A stretch of 64,000 bases of DNA from Winogradskyella psychrotolerans RS-3 (GCF_000427335.1 NZ_ATMR01000126.1:56363-120362), one strand, 5' to 3'. Shown: positions 25,658 through 33,590, numbered from the stretch's first letter. Notes: a model not told the origin generated them from the letters alone. A program made the numbers and translations.

Positions 25658-25689
25658 TTGTTTTTATTTGAATATCAAAATTACATTTG
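25658..25689 (+). promoter_or_regulatory. Promoter of the hem operon
   Basis: TTG (25658-25660), 21 bases, TACATTTG (25682-25689). This gives a leader of about 36 bases before the ATG of hemA at 25732. Confidence 0.6.
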
Positions 25690-25731
25690 CGCTGTTACTT
25701 TCCAAAGTCAGGTAAAAGAGCAAAGCAACAC

Positions 25732-26979
25732 ATGCCAAATAGAAGCAAATATTTTTACGCCATAGGTCTCAGCTATCAAAAAGCAGATGCAGAAGTGCGC
25801 GGTCATTTTAGTTTAAGTGACACGGCTAAACACAATGTATTGTCGCAAGCTAAGCAAAACGGCATCGAAAGTCTTTTAGTAGTTTCTACTTGTAACCGAA
25901 CTGAACTTTACGGTTTTGCCGAGCATCCTTTTCAACTGATTCAATTATTATGTGATAACACAAAAGGTACCGTTGAGGAATTTCAAGAGGTTGCTTATGT
26001 TCATAAAAACAAAGATGCTATCAACCATATGTTCCGTGTAGGTTCTGGTTTAGATAGTCAGATTCTTGGAGATTTCGAAATTATATTTCAGCTTAAAGCT
26101 GGTGCACGAATCTCGAAAAAAGTAGGTTTATTAAATTCATTTACGGAACGTTTAGTGAATTCTGTGATTCAAGCAAGCAAACGTATTAAAAACGAAACGC
26201 AGTTATCTTCTGGTGCCACATCGGTTTCTTTTGCTTCTGTTCAGTACATTATGAATACCGTTGAGCAGATTTCTAAAAAGAATATTCTACTCTTCGGAAC
26301 AGGAAAAATCGGAAGAAATACTTGTGAAAACTTAGTAAAACACACTAAGAATTCTCATATCACATTAATTAACAGAACTAAGGATAAAGCGGAAGAAGTT
26401 GCCGGTAAGTTTAACCTTGTTGTAAAAGATTACGAGAATTTAGAAGACGAAATTAACGCTTCTGATATTGTCATTGTAGCAACAGGAGCTCAAAATCCAA
26501 CGGTTTACAAATCTTTAATTTCAACCGATAAGCCATTATTGGTTTTAGACTTATCGATTCCAAAGAACGTTAATGAAGACATTAGAGAACATTCTAATAT
26601 CACTTTAGTGCATTTAGATGATTTAGCAAAAATCACAGATGATACTTTAGAAAAGCGAAAAGCATACATTCCACATGCTGAAGCGATTATTATAGAAATT
26701 TCAGCTGAATTTAATGCATGGTTAAATACGTTAAAATTCGTACCTACCATTCAGGCTATAAAACATAAATTAACAGATTTTAAAAATTCTGAATTCAATA
26801 CACAACGCAAAAAGATGTCTGACTTTAACGAGGTTCAGGCGGAGTTGATTACCAATAATTTGATTCAGAAAATAACAAATCAATTTGCGCATCACTTAAG
26901 AGAAGATGGCAATACTTCAGATGAAAGCATAGAGCTCATCAAAAAAATATTTCAGTTAGAAACTACCGATAATGTCTAA
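25732..26979 (+). CDS. hemA: Glutamyl-tRNA reductase
   Basis: HemA reduces glutamyl-tRNA(Glu) with NADPH to glutamate-1-semialdehyde, the first committed step of C5-pathway tetrapyrrole synthesis. The 415-residue product has the catalytic-Cys motif VVSTCNRTELYG (about residues 46-57) and the GSGLDSQILGD motif of the substrate pocket. It also has an NADPH-binding GxGxxG-like stretch (LLFGTGKIGRNTCENL, about 185-200) and the C-terminal dimerisation helix. ATG 25732 is chosen because the 15 codons upstream are unlike the family and overlap the promoter. Its stop overlaps the hemCD start (ATGTCTAA). Confidence 0.93.
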   Translation: MPNRSKYFYAIGLSYQKADAEVRGHFSLSDTAKHNVLSQAKQNGIESLLVVSTCNRTELYGFAEHPFQLIQLLCDNTKGTVEEFQEVAYVHKNKDAINHMFRVGSGLDSQILGDFEIIFQLKAGARISKKVGLLNSFTERLVNSVIQASKRIKNETQLSSGATSVSFASVQYIMNTVEQISKKNILLFGTGKIGRNTCENLVKHTKNSHITLINRTKDKAEEVAGKFNLVVKDYENLEDEINASDIVIVATGAQNPTVYKSLISTDKPLLVLDLSIPKNVNEDIREHSNITLVHLDDLAKITDDTLEKRKAYIPHAEAIIIEISAEFNAWLNTLKFVPTIQAIKHKLTDFKNSEFNTQRKKMSDFNEVQAELITNNLIQKITNQFAHHLREDGNTSDESIELIKKIFQLETTDNV

Positions 26980-28552
26980 AATAATTCGCATTGGCACACG
27001 CGACAGCCAGCTCGCTATGTGGCAAGCAAAAACCGTTCAATCTCAACTTGAACATTTAGGTCACAAAACCGTCCTTGTTCCGATAAAATCAACAGGAGAT
27101 TTAGTTCTCGATAAACCGTTGCACGAACTCGGTATTACCGGAGTTTTCACTAAAACTTTAGATATCGCCATGCTTAAGGGCATTATTGATATTGCGGTTC
27201 ATTCTTTAAAGGATGTACCAACCGTTTTACCTAAAGGCATTATACAAGCGGCAGTTTTAAAACGTGGAAATATTAATGACACCTTAGTTTTTAAAGACAA
27301 TGAAGAGTTTTTATCAGCTAAAGACGCCATTATAGCGACAGGAAGTTTAAGACGACGTGCACAATGGTTAAACCGTTATCCAACACATACCATTGTTGGT
27401 TTGCGTGGAAACGTAAATTCAAGATTAGAAAAATTAGAAAAAAATGAAGATTGGGATGCTGCTATTTTTGCAGGCGCTGGTTTAGGACGCTTAAATATCA
27501 CACCCGAAAACTCAATTAACCTACACTGGATGGTTCCTGCGCCAGCACAAGGAGCCATTATGATTACGGCTTTAGAATCTGCAGAGGAAACAAGAGAAAT
27601 TCTTAAAGAAATAAATCACGAAGAAACCGAAATTTGTACGTCTATTGAGCGCGAATTTTTAAATCGTTTAGAAGGTGGTTGTACAGCACCTATTGGCGCT
27701 ATTGCTTATATTAACAAAGAAGAAGAACTCAATTTTAAAGGGATTCTTTTAAGTACAGATGGTTCTAAAAAAATAGAAGTGGTTAAAGTGGTTCCACTTG
27801 GAAATCATCATAACGTAGCAGAATTCTGTGCTGATTATATCATTGGAAAAGGTGGTAAAGTCTTAATAGATCAGTTAGGCCAAGGTGACAAAATCACTAA
27901 TATTTATTCTACAAAACAATTAACTAACGATCAGAAAGCAATGCTTCATGATGATGTTGTCGCTGAAAGTAACGATGATATTAAAATTAATCCTAATAGG
28001 CTTAGTAAGAGTGTTGTTCGTAACGAAATTGAGAACGTTATTATTACAAGTCAGAATACAGTAGAATCGCTACTTACAAATTTTTCGGCAGTAGAATTGC
28101 AATTCAAAAATATTTATTGTGTTGGTCGAAAAACCAAACGCATGGTAGAAAAACGTATTGGAAAAGTTAAGCATTACGAGCAATACGCTAAAGATTTAGC
28201 CGACCACATAGTTGAATTTATGGATGGTACAGAAGTGACTTATTTCTGTAGTAATTTAAGATTAGATACCATACCCGATATTTTATCTGAAAACAACATC
28301 AAAGTCAACGAAGTTGAAGCATACGAAACTAAGCTTGATGCTAAGAAAGTAGAAGGCGATTTAGATGGTGTAATGTTTTATAGTCCATCTACAGTGCAAA
28401 GTTTTTTACAACAAAATGAAGCCAAAGGTATTGCTTTTTGTATAGGTGATACAACGGCTACTGAAGCTAAAAAGTACTTTAAAGAGGTGAGAGTTGCTAA
28501 AGTTCCTTTGGTTGAGAGTGTTGTTGAGTTGGTCAACGCGTTCTATGAATAG
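26972..28552 (+). CDS. hemC: Fused hydroxymethylbilane synthase and uroporphyrinogen-III synthase (HemC-HemD)
   Basis: The 526-residue protein combines two successive haem enzymes. Residues 1 to about 300 are porphobilinogen deaminase: IRIGTRDSQLAMWQA, VHSLKDVPTVLP, ATGSLRRRAQWL, and the dipyrromethane-cofactor Cys in EGGCTAPIGA. Residues from about 310 to 526 resemble uroporphyrinogen-III synthase, with VIITSQNTVESLL, the weakly conserved VEAYET and the motif FYSPSTVQSF. Fusion of these two domains is known in flavobacteria and would pass the unstable hydroxymethylbilane directly to the cyclising enzyme. The ATG overlaps the hemA stop by eight bases, indicating translational coupling. Confidence 0.9.
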   Translation: MSKIIRIGTRDSQLAMWQAKTVQSQLEHLGHKTVLVPIKSTGDLVLDKPLHELGITGVFTKTLDIAMLKGIIDIAVHSLKDVPTVLPKGIIQAAVLKRGNINDTLVFKDNEEFLSAKDAIIATGSLRRRAQWLNRYPTHTIVGLRGNVNSRLEKLEKNEDWDAAIFAGAGLGRLNITPENSINLHWMVPAPAQGAIMITALESAEETREILKEINHEETEICTSIEREFLNRLEGGCTAPIGAIAYINKEEELNFKGILLSTDGSKKIEVVKVVPLGNHHNVAEFCADYIIGKGGKVLIDQLGQGDKITNIYSTKQLTNDQKAMLHDDVVAESNDDIKINPNRLSKSVVRNEIENVIITSQNTVESLLTNFSAVELQFKNIYCVGRKTKRMVEKRIGKVKHYEQYAKDLADHIVEFMDGTEVTYFCSNLRLDTIPDILSENNIKVNEVEAYETKLDAKKVEGDLDGVMFYSPSTVQSFLQQNEAKGIAFCIGDTTATEAKKYFKEVRVAKVPLVESVVELVNAFYE

Positions 28553-28584
28553 AGCTGTTGGCTTTTGGCCTTTAGCTGTTAGCC
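28553..28584. repeat. Left inverted repeat of the four-helix-bundle cassette
   Basis: This AGCTGTTGGC...TTTAGCTGTTAGCC stretch begins at the last base of the hemCD stop. Its reverse complement resembles 29003-29035. A second, opposite-facing stretch with AGCTAA, TGGCTAA and AAGCTAAA (28599-28637) follows before the gene, so the left end can also fold on itself. Confidence 0.7.
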
Positions 28585-28638
28585 CTCACTGTTATGAAAA
28601 GCTAAGCGCAAAATGGCTAATATCTGAAAGCTAAAAAA

Positions 28639-28995
28639 ATGAGAAATTATAAAAACCTAAAGATTTGGGAGCAAGGGATTGAACTGGTAAAACAAATTTA
28701 TGTTTTAGTAGAACAACTACCTTCATCTGAAAAATTTGGTTTAAAATCTCAGATTACTAGAGCTGCAGTTTCTATTCCTTCAAATATTGCTGAAGGTTGC
28801 GCAAGAAATAGTGAAGTAGAATTCAAACGCTTTCTAGAAATTGCTATGGGTTCACTCTTTGAAGTTCATACCCAATTAATTATTATACAAGAATTAAAAT
28901 TTATCAATCCTGAAGATTTAGCAGACATTTTTGAGCTAATTGAAACTGAAGGTAGAATGATAAATGGATTAATAAATACAATCAAAAATAGCTAG
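28639..28995 (+). CDS. Four-helix-bundle protein of the S23/23S-IVP family
   Basis: The 118-residue protein has the family signature KNLKIWEQGIELVKQIYVL, SQITRAAVSIPSNIAEGCARNS and FKRFLEIAMGSLFEVHTQL, with four amphipathic helices. Members are found inside 23S rRNA intervening sequences, as the Avd protein of diversity-generating retroelements, and as many stand-alone genes scattered through Bacteroidota genomes. Here it sits alone between hemCD and hemE, flanked on both sides by inverted repeats that fill the whole gap between the two haem genes. There is no reverse transcriptase nearby. The context looks like an inserted cassette. The molecular role is unknown; nucleic-acid binding is known for Avd. 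Confidence 0.85.
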   Translation: MRNYKNLKIWEQGIELVKQIYVLVEQLPSSEKFGLKSQITRAAVSIPSNIAEGCARNSEVEFKRFLEIAMGSLFEVHTQLIIIQELKFINPEDLADIFELIETEGRMINGLINTIKNS

Positions 28996-29002
28996 AGTAA
29001 GT

Positions 29003-29035
29003 GGCCAACAGCCAACAGCTAAAAGCTAAAAGCCA
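29003..29035. repeat. Right inverted repeat of the four-helix-bundle cassette
   Basis: GGCCAACAGCCAACAGCTAA followed by AAGCTAAAAGCCA, ending three bases before the hemE ATG at 29039. The reverse complement (TGGCTTTTAGC...TTAGCTGTTGGC) matches the left repeat at 28553-28584 with short internal variations. Confidence 0.7.
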
Positions 29036-29038
29036 ATT

Positions 29039-30067
29039 ATGATAAAGAACGATTTATTTTTAAGAGCATTAAAAGGTGAAATAGTAGAACGTCCACCAGT
29101 TTGGATGATGCGTCAAGCAGGACGTTATTTACCCGAGTTTATGGAAATCAAAGCGAAATATGATTTCTTTACACGTTGTCAAACACCAGAATTAGCAAGT
29201 GAAATTACAGTACAACCGATTCGTCGTTATGGAATGGATGCTGCTATTTTGTTTTCAGATATTTTAGTGATTCCTCAAGCGATGAATATTGAGGTACAAA
29301 TGAAGCCTAATTTCGGTCCTTATTTACCAAATCCTATTCGTTCTCAAAAAGATGTCGATAATGTAATTGTTCCTGATGTAAAAGAAGCTCTAAACTATGT
29401 TTACGAAGCTATAAAAGCGACCAAAGAAAAACTGAATGATGAGATTCCATTAATTGGTTTTGCTGGTTCACCTTGGACTATTCTTTGCTATTGTGTGCAA
29501 GGTCAAGGTTCTAAAAACTTTGATAAAGCTAAAGAGTTCTGTTTTACCAATCCGATTGCTGCACACCAATTATTACAAAAAATTACAGATACAACCATTG
29601 CATATCTTAAAGAAAAAGTAAAAGCCGGTTGTAATGCCGTACAAGTTTTCGATTCTTGGGGAGGCATGTTGTCTCCTGTAGATTATCAAGAATTTTCTTG
29701 GCAATATATGCAACAAATTATTGATGCTTTAAAAGATGAAGCACCAGTTATCGCCTTCGGAAAAGGGTGTTGGTTTGCTTTAGATTCAATGGCAAAATCA
29801 GGAGCTTCTGCTTTAGGTATCGATTGGACCTGTTCTGCAAAAAATGCACGTTACCTTACAGGAGGAAATATCACTTTACAAGGTAATTTTGACCCAACAC
29901 GTTTATTTTCGCCACCTGCTGAAATCAAGAAGATGGTGACTCAAATGATTAATGAGTTTGGGAAAGATAAATACATCGTTAATTTAGGACATGGAATTTT
30001 ACCAAACATCCCTTTAGAAAACGCCAAAGCATTTATTGACGCCGTTAAGGAATACAAAGCAGACTAA
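29039..30067 (+). CDS. hemE: Uroporphyrinogen decarboxylase
   Basis: HemE removes four carboxyl groups from the acetate side chains of uroporphyrinogen III, giving coproporphyrinogen III. The 342-residue protein shows the N-terminal signature [15 protein letters not shown] (about 19-33), the second signature [16 protein letters not shown], and the catalytic Asp in [14 protein letters not shown]. Length and motifs are normal for the family. The ATG directly follows the right repeat of the four-helix-bundle cassette, so the cassette has not disturbed the coding sequence but replaced the original spacer. Confidence 0.94.
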   Translation: MIKNDLFLRALKGEIVERPPVWMMRQAGRYLPEFMEIKAKYDFFTRCQTPELASEITVQPIRRYGMDAAILFSDILVIPQAMNIEVQMKPNFGPYLPNPIRSQKDVDNVIVPDVKEALNYVYEAIKATKEKLNDEIPLIGFAGSPWTILCYCVQGQGSKNFDKAKEFCFTNPIAAHQLLQKITDTTIAYLKEKVKAGCNAVQVFDSWGGMLSPVDYQEFSWQYMQQIIDALKDEAPVIAFGKGCWFALDSMAKSGASALGIDWTCSAKNARYLTGGNITLQGNFDPTRLFSPPAEIKKMVTQMINEFGKDKYIVNLGHGILPNIPLENAKAFIDAVKEYKAD

Positions 30068-30140
30068 GTTTAATTCTATATTATTGTAACTTAGAACACC
30101 TTTTAACGTCTTTTAAGTGTCGTCAACTAAAAACAATAAT

Positions 30141-30911
30141 ATGATCAATAACATATTAAAAGGGATCCAAGCTTATGCAGGCTCCTTCGCTTTAATTTCA
30201 AAATTAAAACTTTGGAAATACTTCGCCATTCCTATACTTATTAGTGTTGTAACCGCGGTAATGATTGGATTATCCGCTTATGGATTATCAGATAATATCG
30301 GTCGTTTTATTGCCAGTATTTGGCCTTGGGATTGGGGAAAAGAAACCTTTACTGCCATCTCAACATTTATTGGAGGCATCATCGTAATTGCCATAGGCTT
30401 AATTTTGTACAAACACATTATAATGGCATTATCTGCGCCATTTATGAGTCCGGTTTCAGAAAAAATTGAAGCGCATTTAACAGGAGTAGAACAACACAAT
30501 CACAGAAACACATCGTTTAAAGACCAGCTGTGGAGAGGCATAAGAATTAATATCCGGAATTTAGCCAAAGAACTGTTAGTTACAATTCCTATTTTGCTTT
30601 TAAATTTTATCCCATTAATTGGTAATATCGCTTCGTCTGTCTTATTATTTTTAGTCCAATCCTATTATGCTGGTTTCGGTAATATGGATTATACTTTAGA
30701 ACGTCATTTTAAGTATCGTGAGAGTATTCAATTTGTAAGAAAATATAGAGGTGTTGCTATAGGAAACGGTATTGTTTTTATGCTCTTTTTATTGATTCCG
30801 GTTGTCGGGGTTATTCTTGTTTTACCACTGAGTGTTACAGCGTCTTCTGTGAATACTGTAAAGCTCTTAGAAAAGGAAAAAGCTCTCAACCAAAATAGCC
30901 TCACAGTATAA
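30141..30911 (+). CDS. EI24/CysZ-like membrane protein
   Basis: The start is taken at ATG 30141; a GTG at 30117 would add eight polar residues. The 256-residue protein has a hydrophobic stretch at about 27-47, a pair of helices at about 68-100 (GGIIVIAIGLILYKHIIMALSAPFMSPVSEKIE), and further spans at about 150-185 and 215-245. The motif ALSAPFMSPVSEKIEAHLTG is that of the EI24/CysZ family. CysZ proteins conduct sulfate, but members next to haem genes are of unknown role. Its stop overlaps the start of the acetyltransferase (TAATG), so the operon continues. Confidence 0.75.
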   Translation: MINNILKGIQAYAGSFALISKLKLWKYFAIPILISVVTAVMIGLSAYGLSDNIGRFIASIWPWDWGKETFTAISTFIGGIIVIAIGLILYKHIIMALSAPFMSPVSEKIEAHLTGVEQHNHRNTSFKDQLWRGIRINIRNLAKELLVTIPILLLNFIPLIGNIASSVLLFLVQSYYAGFGNMDYTLERHFKYRESIQFVRKYRGVAIGNGIVFMLFLLIPVVGVILVLPLSVTASSVNTVKLLEKEKALNQNSLTV

Positions 30912-31468
30912 TGGTTGCAAAATTCGATACATTTGAAATCAATCCGATACACGAAGGAGACGCCTGGAAAATTTGTGATTTGTGTGTCCCCAATGAAGAT
31001 CGACTAAAACGCTACTTCCCAAAAACTTTAGAACAGAATTTAAACCCAACCTTATCTCAACTATTTGTTGAAAAGATGGTAAAGCAGTTTGAAGAAAAAG
31101 AAACGTTTTTATTCACTTTAAAACATTCCGAAACAAGAGAACTCGCAGGACTTATTTACATCAAAGAACTCGATTGGACCATAAAACAAGGTGAATTCGC
31201 TTATTGTATTGGTTATCCTTTTGAAGGACAAGGACTGACTTCTAAAGCTATTGATAAGCTATCACAACATGCATTTAGTCATTTAGGTCTAGAAACACTT
31301 CAAATTATTGCACATAAAGACAATTTACCGAGCGTAAAAGTGGCTTTAAACAATGATTTTAAATGGGTTAAAACTTTGGCTAATGAGTTTACACCGATTG
31401 GCGAAGCGCCTTTGGATATGGAATTGTATGAACTAGTTTCTGATTCCTGTAAGGTTTCAAAAACCTGA
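30911..31468 (+). CDS. GNAT-family N-acetyltransferase
   Basis: The 185-residue protein has the GNAT core of the RimJ/RimL type: AGLIYIKELDWTIKQGEFAYCIGYPFEGQGLTSKAIDKLSQHAF, where the acetyl-CoA loop is GYPFEGQGLTSKA, followed by LETLQIIAHKDNLPSVKVALNNDFKWV. It lies in the haem operon after the CysZ-like gene with a one-base overlap. The last residues (CKVSKT) and the stop codon are encoded by a REP-like palindrome, so the original C-terminus may have been altered when the repeat inserted. The substrate is unknown. Confidence 0.82.
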   Translation: MVAKFDTFEINPIHEGDAWKICDLCVPNEDRLKRYFPKTLEQNLNPTLSQLFVEKMVKQFEEKETFLFTLKHSETRELAGLIYIKELDWTIKQGEFAYCIGYPFEGQGLTSKAIDKLSQHAFSHLGLETLQIIAHKDNLPSVKVALNNDFKWVKTLANEFTPIGEAPLDMELYELVSDSCKVSKT

Positions 31469-31474
31469 CAGGTA
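31446..31474. repeat. REP-like palindrome 1, overlapping the acetyltransferase stop
   Basis: CCTGTAAGGTTT-C-AAAAACCTGACAGG, an imperfect inverted repeat with the core AGGTTT/AAACCT. It belongs to the family CCTGCAAGGTTTTCAAAACC that recurs at 31501, 32071, 33099 and 33553. Confidence 0.75.
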
Positions 31475-31500
31475 TTTATAAAAAAGACAAAAGCTTATAA

Positions 31501-31530
31501 TCCTGCAAGGTTTCAAAAACCTTGTAGGTA
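31501..31530. repeat. REP-like palindrome 2, before the transposase gene
   Basis: CCTGCAAGGTTTC-AAAAACCTTGTAGG, a nearly perfect inverted repeat 19 bases before the ATG of the REP-associated transposase. Confidence 0.8.
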
Positions 31531-31548
31531 TAGAAACAAAAACTTAAT

Positions 31549-33063
31549 ATGAAGTTAGAAACACTAGAAAAAGATCACTATTACCATATATACAATCGTG
31601 GTATTAATGGTTGTAACATCTACAATTCAGATGAGAACAAACGTTATTTTCTTGAGTTAACAGGAAAGTATCTAGATAAAAAAGCTAGTATTTCTGCTTA
31701 TTGTCTTTTGGATAATCATTACCATCTTCTAATTTGCGTTAATTGCAGTACAAAGGAAATAACTCAAGCTTTTTCTAATCTTTTTAACGCTTATTCTAAA
31801 GCTTTTAATAAGCAAAACAATAGAACAGGAAGTCTTTTTGAAAAACACTTCAAGCGAAAGAAAATAAGATCAGAAGAATATTTTAAAACAGTTATTTGTT
31901 ACATTCATCGAAATCCTTTTAATGACTGGGAAAATTATAAGTTTTCATCTTATCATTATTATTTAAAGGAAAAATCACCTCCACAACTTAAGATTGACAA
32001 AACCTATAGTTTACAATTATTTGATTATTTAAATAATTTTAAATTTGTCCATAAAGGATACAAAAATGAAGACCTACAAGGTTTTCAAAACCTTGCAGGT
32101 CTGGAAACTAACAACCTGAAAGGTCTCAAAGACTCTGTGAGTTTTAAAGAAAACAATAACATGAAAGACAAATTCTTCAAATACATTCACCAATTACAAG
32201 ACACTATCACTTCTAAACTTGAAGAAGTCGACGGCAAAGCCAAATTCCAAGAAGATAATTGGGACCGACCAGAAGGTGGTGGTGGAAGAACACGCGTTAT
32301 AGAAAATGGTGCTGTCTTTGAAAAAGGCGGTGTAAATATTTCTGGTGTTCACGGTAAGTTACCAGACAGCATGCAAAAATATTTTGGTGTAGAAGACGCT
32401 GATTTCTTTGCTTGTGGATTAAGCTTGGTATTGCATCCTACAAATCCAATGGTGCCAACAGTTCATGCTAACTGGAGATACTTTGAAATGTATGATAAAG
32501 AAGGTAACATCGTTGACCAATGGTTTGGTGGTGGACAAGATTTAACGCCATACTACTTATTTGAAGACGACGCCAAACACTTCCATCAAACCTGCAAAAC
32601 GGCTTGCGACAAACACAACCCAGAGTTTTATCCAAAATATAAGTCGCGTTGTGATGACTACTTTTACAACGCTCACAGAAATGAAGGTCGTGGTATTGGC
32701 GGTTTATTCTTTGATTATTGCAAAGCCACAGACGAGATGAGTATGCAAAATTGGTACGATTTTGTAACTGAAGTTGGAGATAGTTTCCTGGAAGCTTATG
32801 TACCAATTGTTGAAAAACGAAAAACATTAGAATACACGAAACCTCAGCGCGATTGGCAAGAAATTAGAAGAGGACGTTATGTGGAATTCAATTTAGTGCA
32901 TGATAAAGGCACTTTGTTTGGACTAAAAACTAATGGACGCATAGAAAGTATTCTAATGAGTTTACCACCACATGTACAATGGGTATACGACCACCAACCA
33001 GAAGCTGGAAGTGAGGAAGAAAAACTAATAAACGTTTTACAAAATCCAGTAGATTGGATTTAA
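31549..33063 (+). CDS. Continuous frame: REP-associated tyrosine transposase domain running into HemF
   Basis: From ATG 31549 to 33063 there is no stop, giving a 504-residue chimera. Residues 1 to about 165 form a Y1/IS200-like transposase of the RAYT type: YYHIYNRGINGCNIY, the HUH motif DNHYHLL (His 57 and 59), and ICYIHRNPF with a catalytic-Tyr candidate. Residues about 175-185 (DLQGFQNLAGL) are the translation of a REP palindrome, and from residue 205 the sequence is HemF. A RAYT gene beside the palindromes it is thought to spread is typical. The fusion with a haem enzyme is not. It may only mean that the transposase stop was lost, with HemF translated from its own ATG at 32161. Confidence 0.7.
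   Translation: MKLETLEKDHYYHIYNRGINGCNIYNSDENKRYFLELTGKYLDKKASISAYCLLDNHYHLLICVNCSTKEITQAFSNLFNAYSKAFNKQNNRTGSLFEKHFKRKKIRSEEYFKTVICYIHRNPFNDWENYKFSSYHYYLKEKSPPQLKIDKTYSLQLFDYLNNFKFVHKGYKNEDLQGFQNLAGLETNNLKGLKDSVSFKENNNMKDKFFKYIHQLQDTITSKLEEVDGKAKFQEDNWDRPEGGGGRTRVIENGAVFEKGGVNISGVHGKLPDSMQKYFGVEDADFFACGLSLVLHPTNPMVPTVHANWRYFEMYDKEGNIVDQWFGGGQDLTPYYLFEDDAKHFHQTCKTACDKHNPEFYPKYKSRCDDYFYNAHRNEGRGIGGLFFDYCKATDEMSMQNWYDFVTEVGDSFLEAYVPIVEKRKTLEYTKPQRDWQEIRRGRYVEFNLVHDKGTLFGLKTNGRIESILMSLPPHVQWVYDHQPEAGSEEEKLINVLQNPVDWI
32071..32101. repeat. REP-like palindrome 3, inside the transposase-hemF frame
   Basis: GACCTACAAGGTTTT-C-AAAACCTTGCAGGTC, a near-perfect inverted repeat read through by the transposase frame. 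A decayed relative (ACCTGAAAGG...) follows at about 32113-32143. Confidence 0.85.
32161..33063 (+). CDS. hemF: Oxygen-dependent coproporphyrinogen III oxidase
   Basis: HemF converts coproporphyrinogen III to protoporphyrinogen IX using O2. The 300 residues from ATG 32161 (MKDKFFKYIHQLQDTITSKLEE) are full length for the family and show GGGGRTRVIENGAVFEKGGVNIS, HPTNPMVPTVHANWRYFE, WFGGGQDLTPYYLFEDD and RRGRYVEFNLVHDKGTLFGL. This ATG is where homologues begin, so it is the likely start, although the frame is open upstream through a transposase domain. A segment upstream of the ATG carries a REP palindrome, which could form a hairpin in the mRNA leader. It is part of the haem operon. Confidence 0.92.
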   Translation: MKDKFFKYIHQLQDTITSKLEEVDGKAKFQEDNWDRPEGGGGRTRVIENGAVFEKGGVNISGVHGKLPDSMQKYFGVEDADFFACGLSLVLHPTNPMVPTVHANWRYFEMYDKEGNIVDQWFGGGQDLTPYYLFEDDAKHFHQTCKTACDKHNPEFYPKYKSRCDDYFYNAHRNEGRGIGGLFFDYCKATDEMSMQNWYDFVTEVGDSFLEAYVPIVEKRKTLEYTKPQRDWQEIRRGRYVEFNLVHDKGTLFGLKTNGRIESILMSLPPHVQWVYDHQPEAGSEEEKLINVLQNPVDWI

Positions 33064-33076
33064 TTTAAATGGAATA

Positions 33077-33128
33077 GACCTGTCAGGTTTACTGTTTGAC
33101 CTAGCAGGTTTTTCAAACCTAGCAGGTC
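33077..33128. repeat. REP-like palindromes 4, tandem, after hemF
   Basis: A half unit GACCTGTCAGGTTT (33077-33090) is followed by a full unit GACCTAGCAGGTTT-TT-CAAACCTAGCAGGTC (33098-33127). They lie between hemF and the YchJ-family gene and could act as a terminator-like or RNA-stabilising hairpin. Confidence 0.8.
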
Positions 33129-33145
33129 TCTAAAAAATAGCAACA

Positions 33146-33532
33146 ATGAATTGCCATTGCGGAAATACCAAAACCTACCAAGAATGCTGCGAAATATTCC
33201 ATCGCAACAACGGAAAAACAGAAACCGCAGAACAGCTCATGCGCTCGCGCTATAGTGCTTTTGTTTTAGCGGATGGCGATTATTTAATGGCAACACATCA
33301 CAGCTCTACACGACCAACAAAAGAGAAAAAAGCGATTGTAAAATGGGCAAAATCTGTTCAGTGGATACGACTCGAGGTTCTAGAAACCACAAAAGGAACT
33401 GAGAACGATACAGAAGGCACGGTAACCTTTAATGCTTACTTTTTTGAAAATGGAAACGTAGATGTCATCCATGAAAAATCAGCTTTTGTAAAAGAGAATG
33501 AGCAATGGTTTTATTTTGGCTTAAGTAATTAA
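33146..33532 (+). CDS. YchJ-family SEC-C motif protein
   Basis: The 128-residue protein begins with a SEC-C-like zinc-binding pattern (CHCGNTKTYQECCEIFH: Cys 3, 5, 14, 15, His 18). It continues as a YchJ-type NTF2-like domain with RSRYSAFVLADGDYLMATHHSSTRP and WIRLEVLETTKG. Proteins of this family are cytoplasmic, and the exact function is not established. It lies between REP-like units 4 and 5, downstream of hemF in the same direction. Confidence 0.8.
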   Translation: MNCHCGNTKTYQECCEIFHRNNGKTETAEQLMRSRYSAFVLADGDYLMATHHSSTRPTKEKKAIVKWAKSVQWIRLEVLETTKGTENDTEGTVTFNAYFFENGNVDVIHEKSAFVKENEQWFYFGLSN

Positions 33533-33552
33533 AAACTAAACAAGGACTTATA

Positions 33553-33582
33553 GACCTACAAGGTTTTGGAAACCTTGCAGGT
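33553..33582. repeat. REP-like palindrome 5, between YchJ-family gene and helicase
   Basis: GACCTACAAGGTTTT-GG-AAACCTTGCAGGT, positioned between two convergent genes. Confidence 0.8.
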
Positions 33583-33590
33583 ATAATTAA

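Noticed and set aside
28639..28995. Diversity-generating retroelement (Avd-type four-helix protein)
   Set aside because: There is no reverse transcriptase, no template repeat and no C-type lectin target nearby, so the fold alone is not enough.
32468..32827. 119-residue minus-strand frame within hemF
   Set aside because: It lies fully opposite a conserved haem enzyme and shows no domain or signal.
31446..33582. CRISPR array
   Set aside because: The repeats are palindromes at irregular distances with genes between them, not regularly spaced direct repeats, and there are no cas genes.
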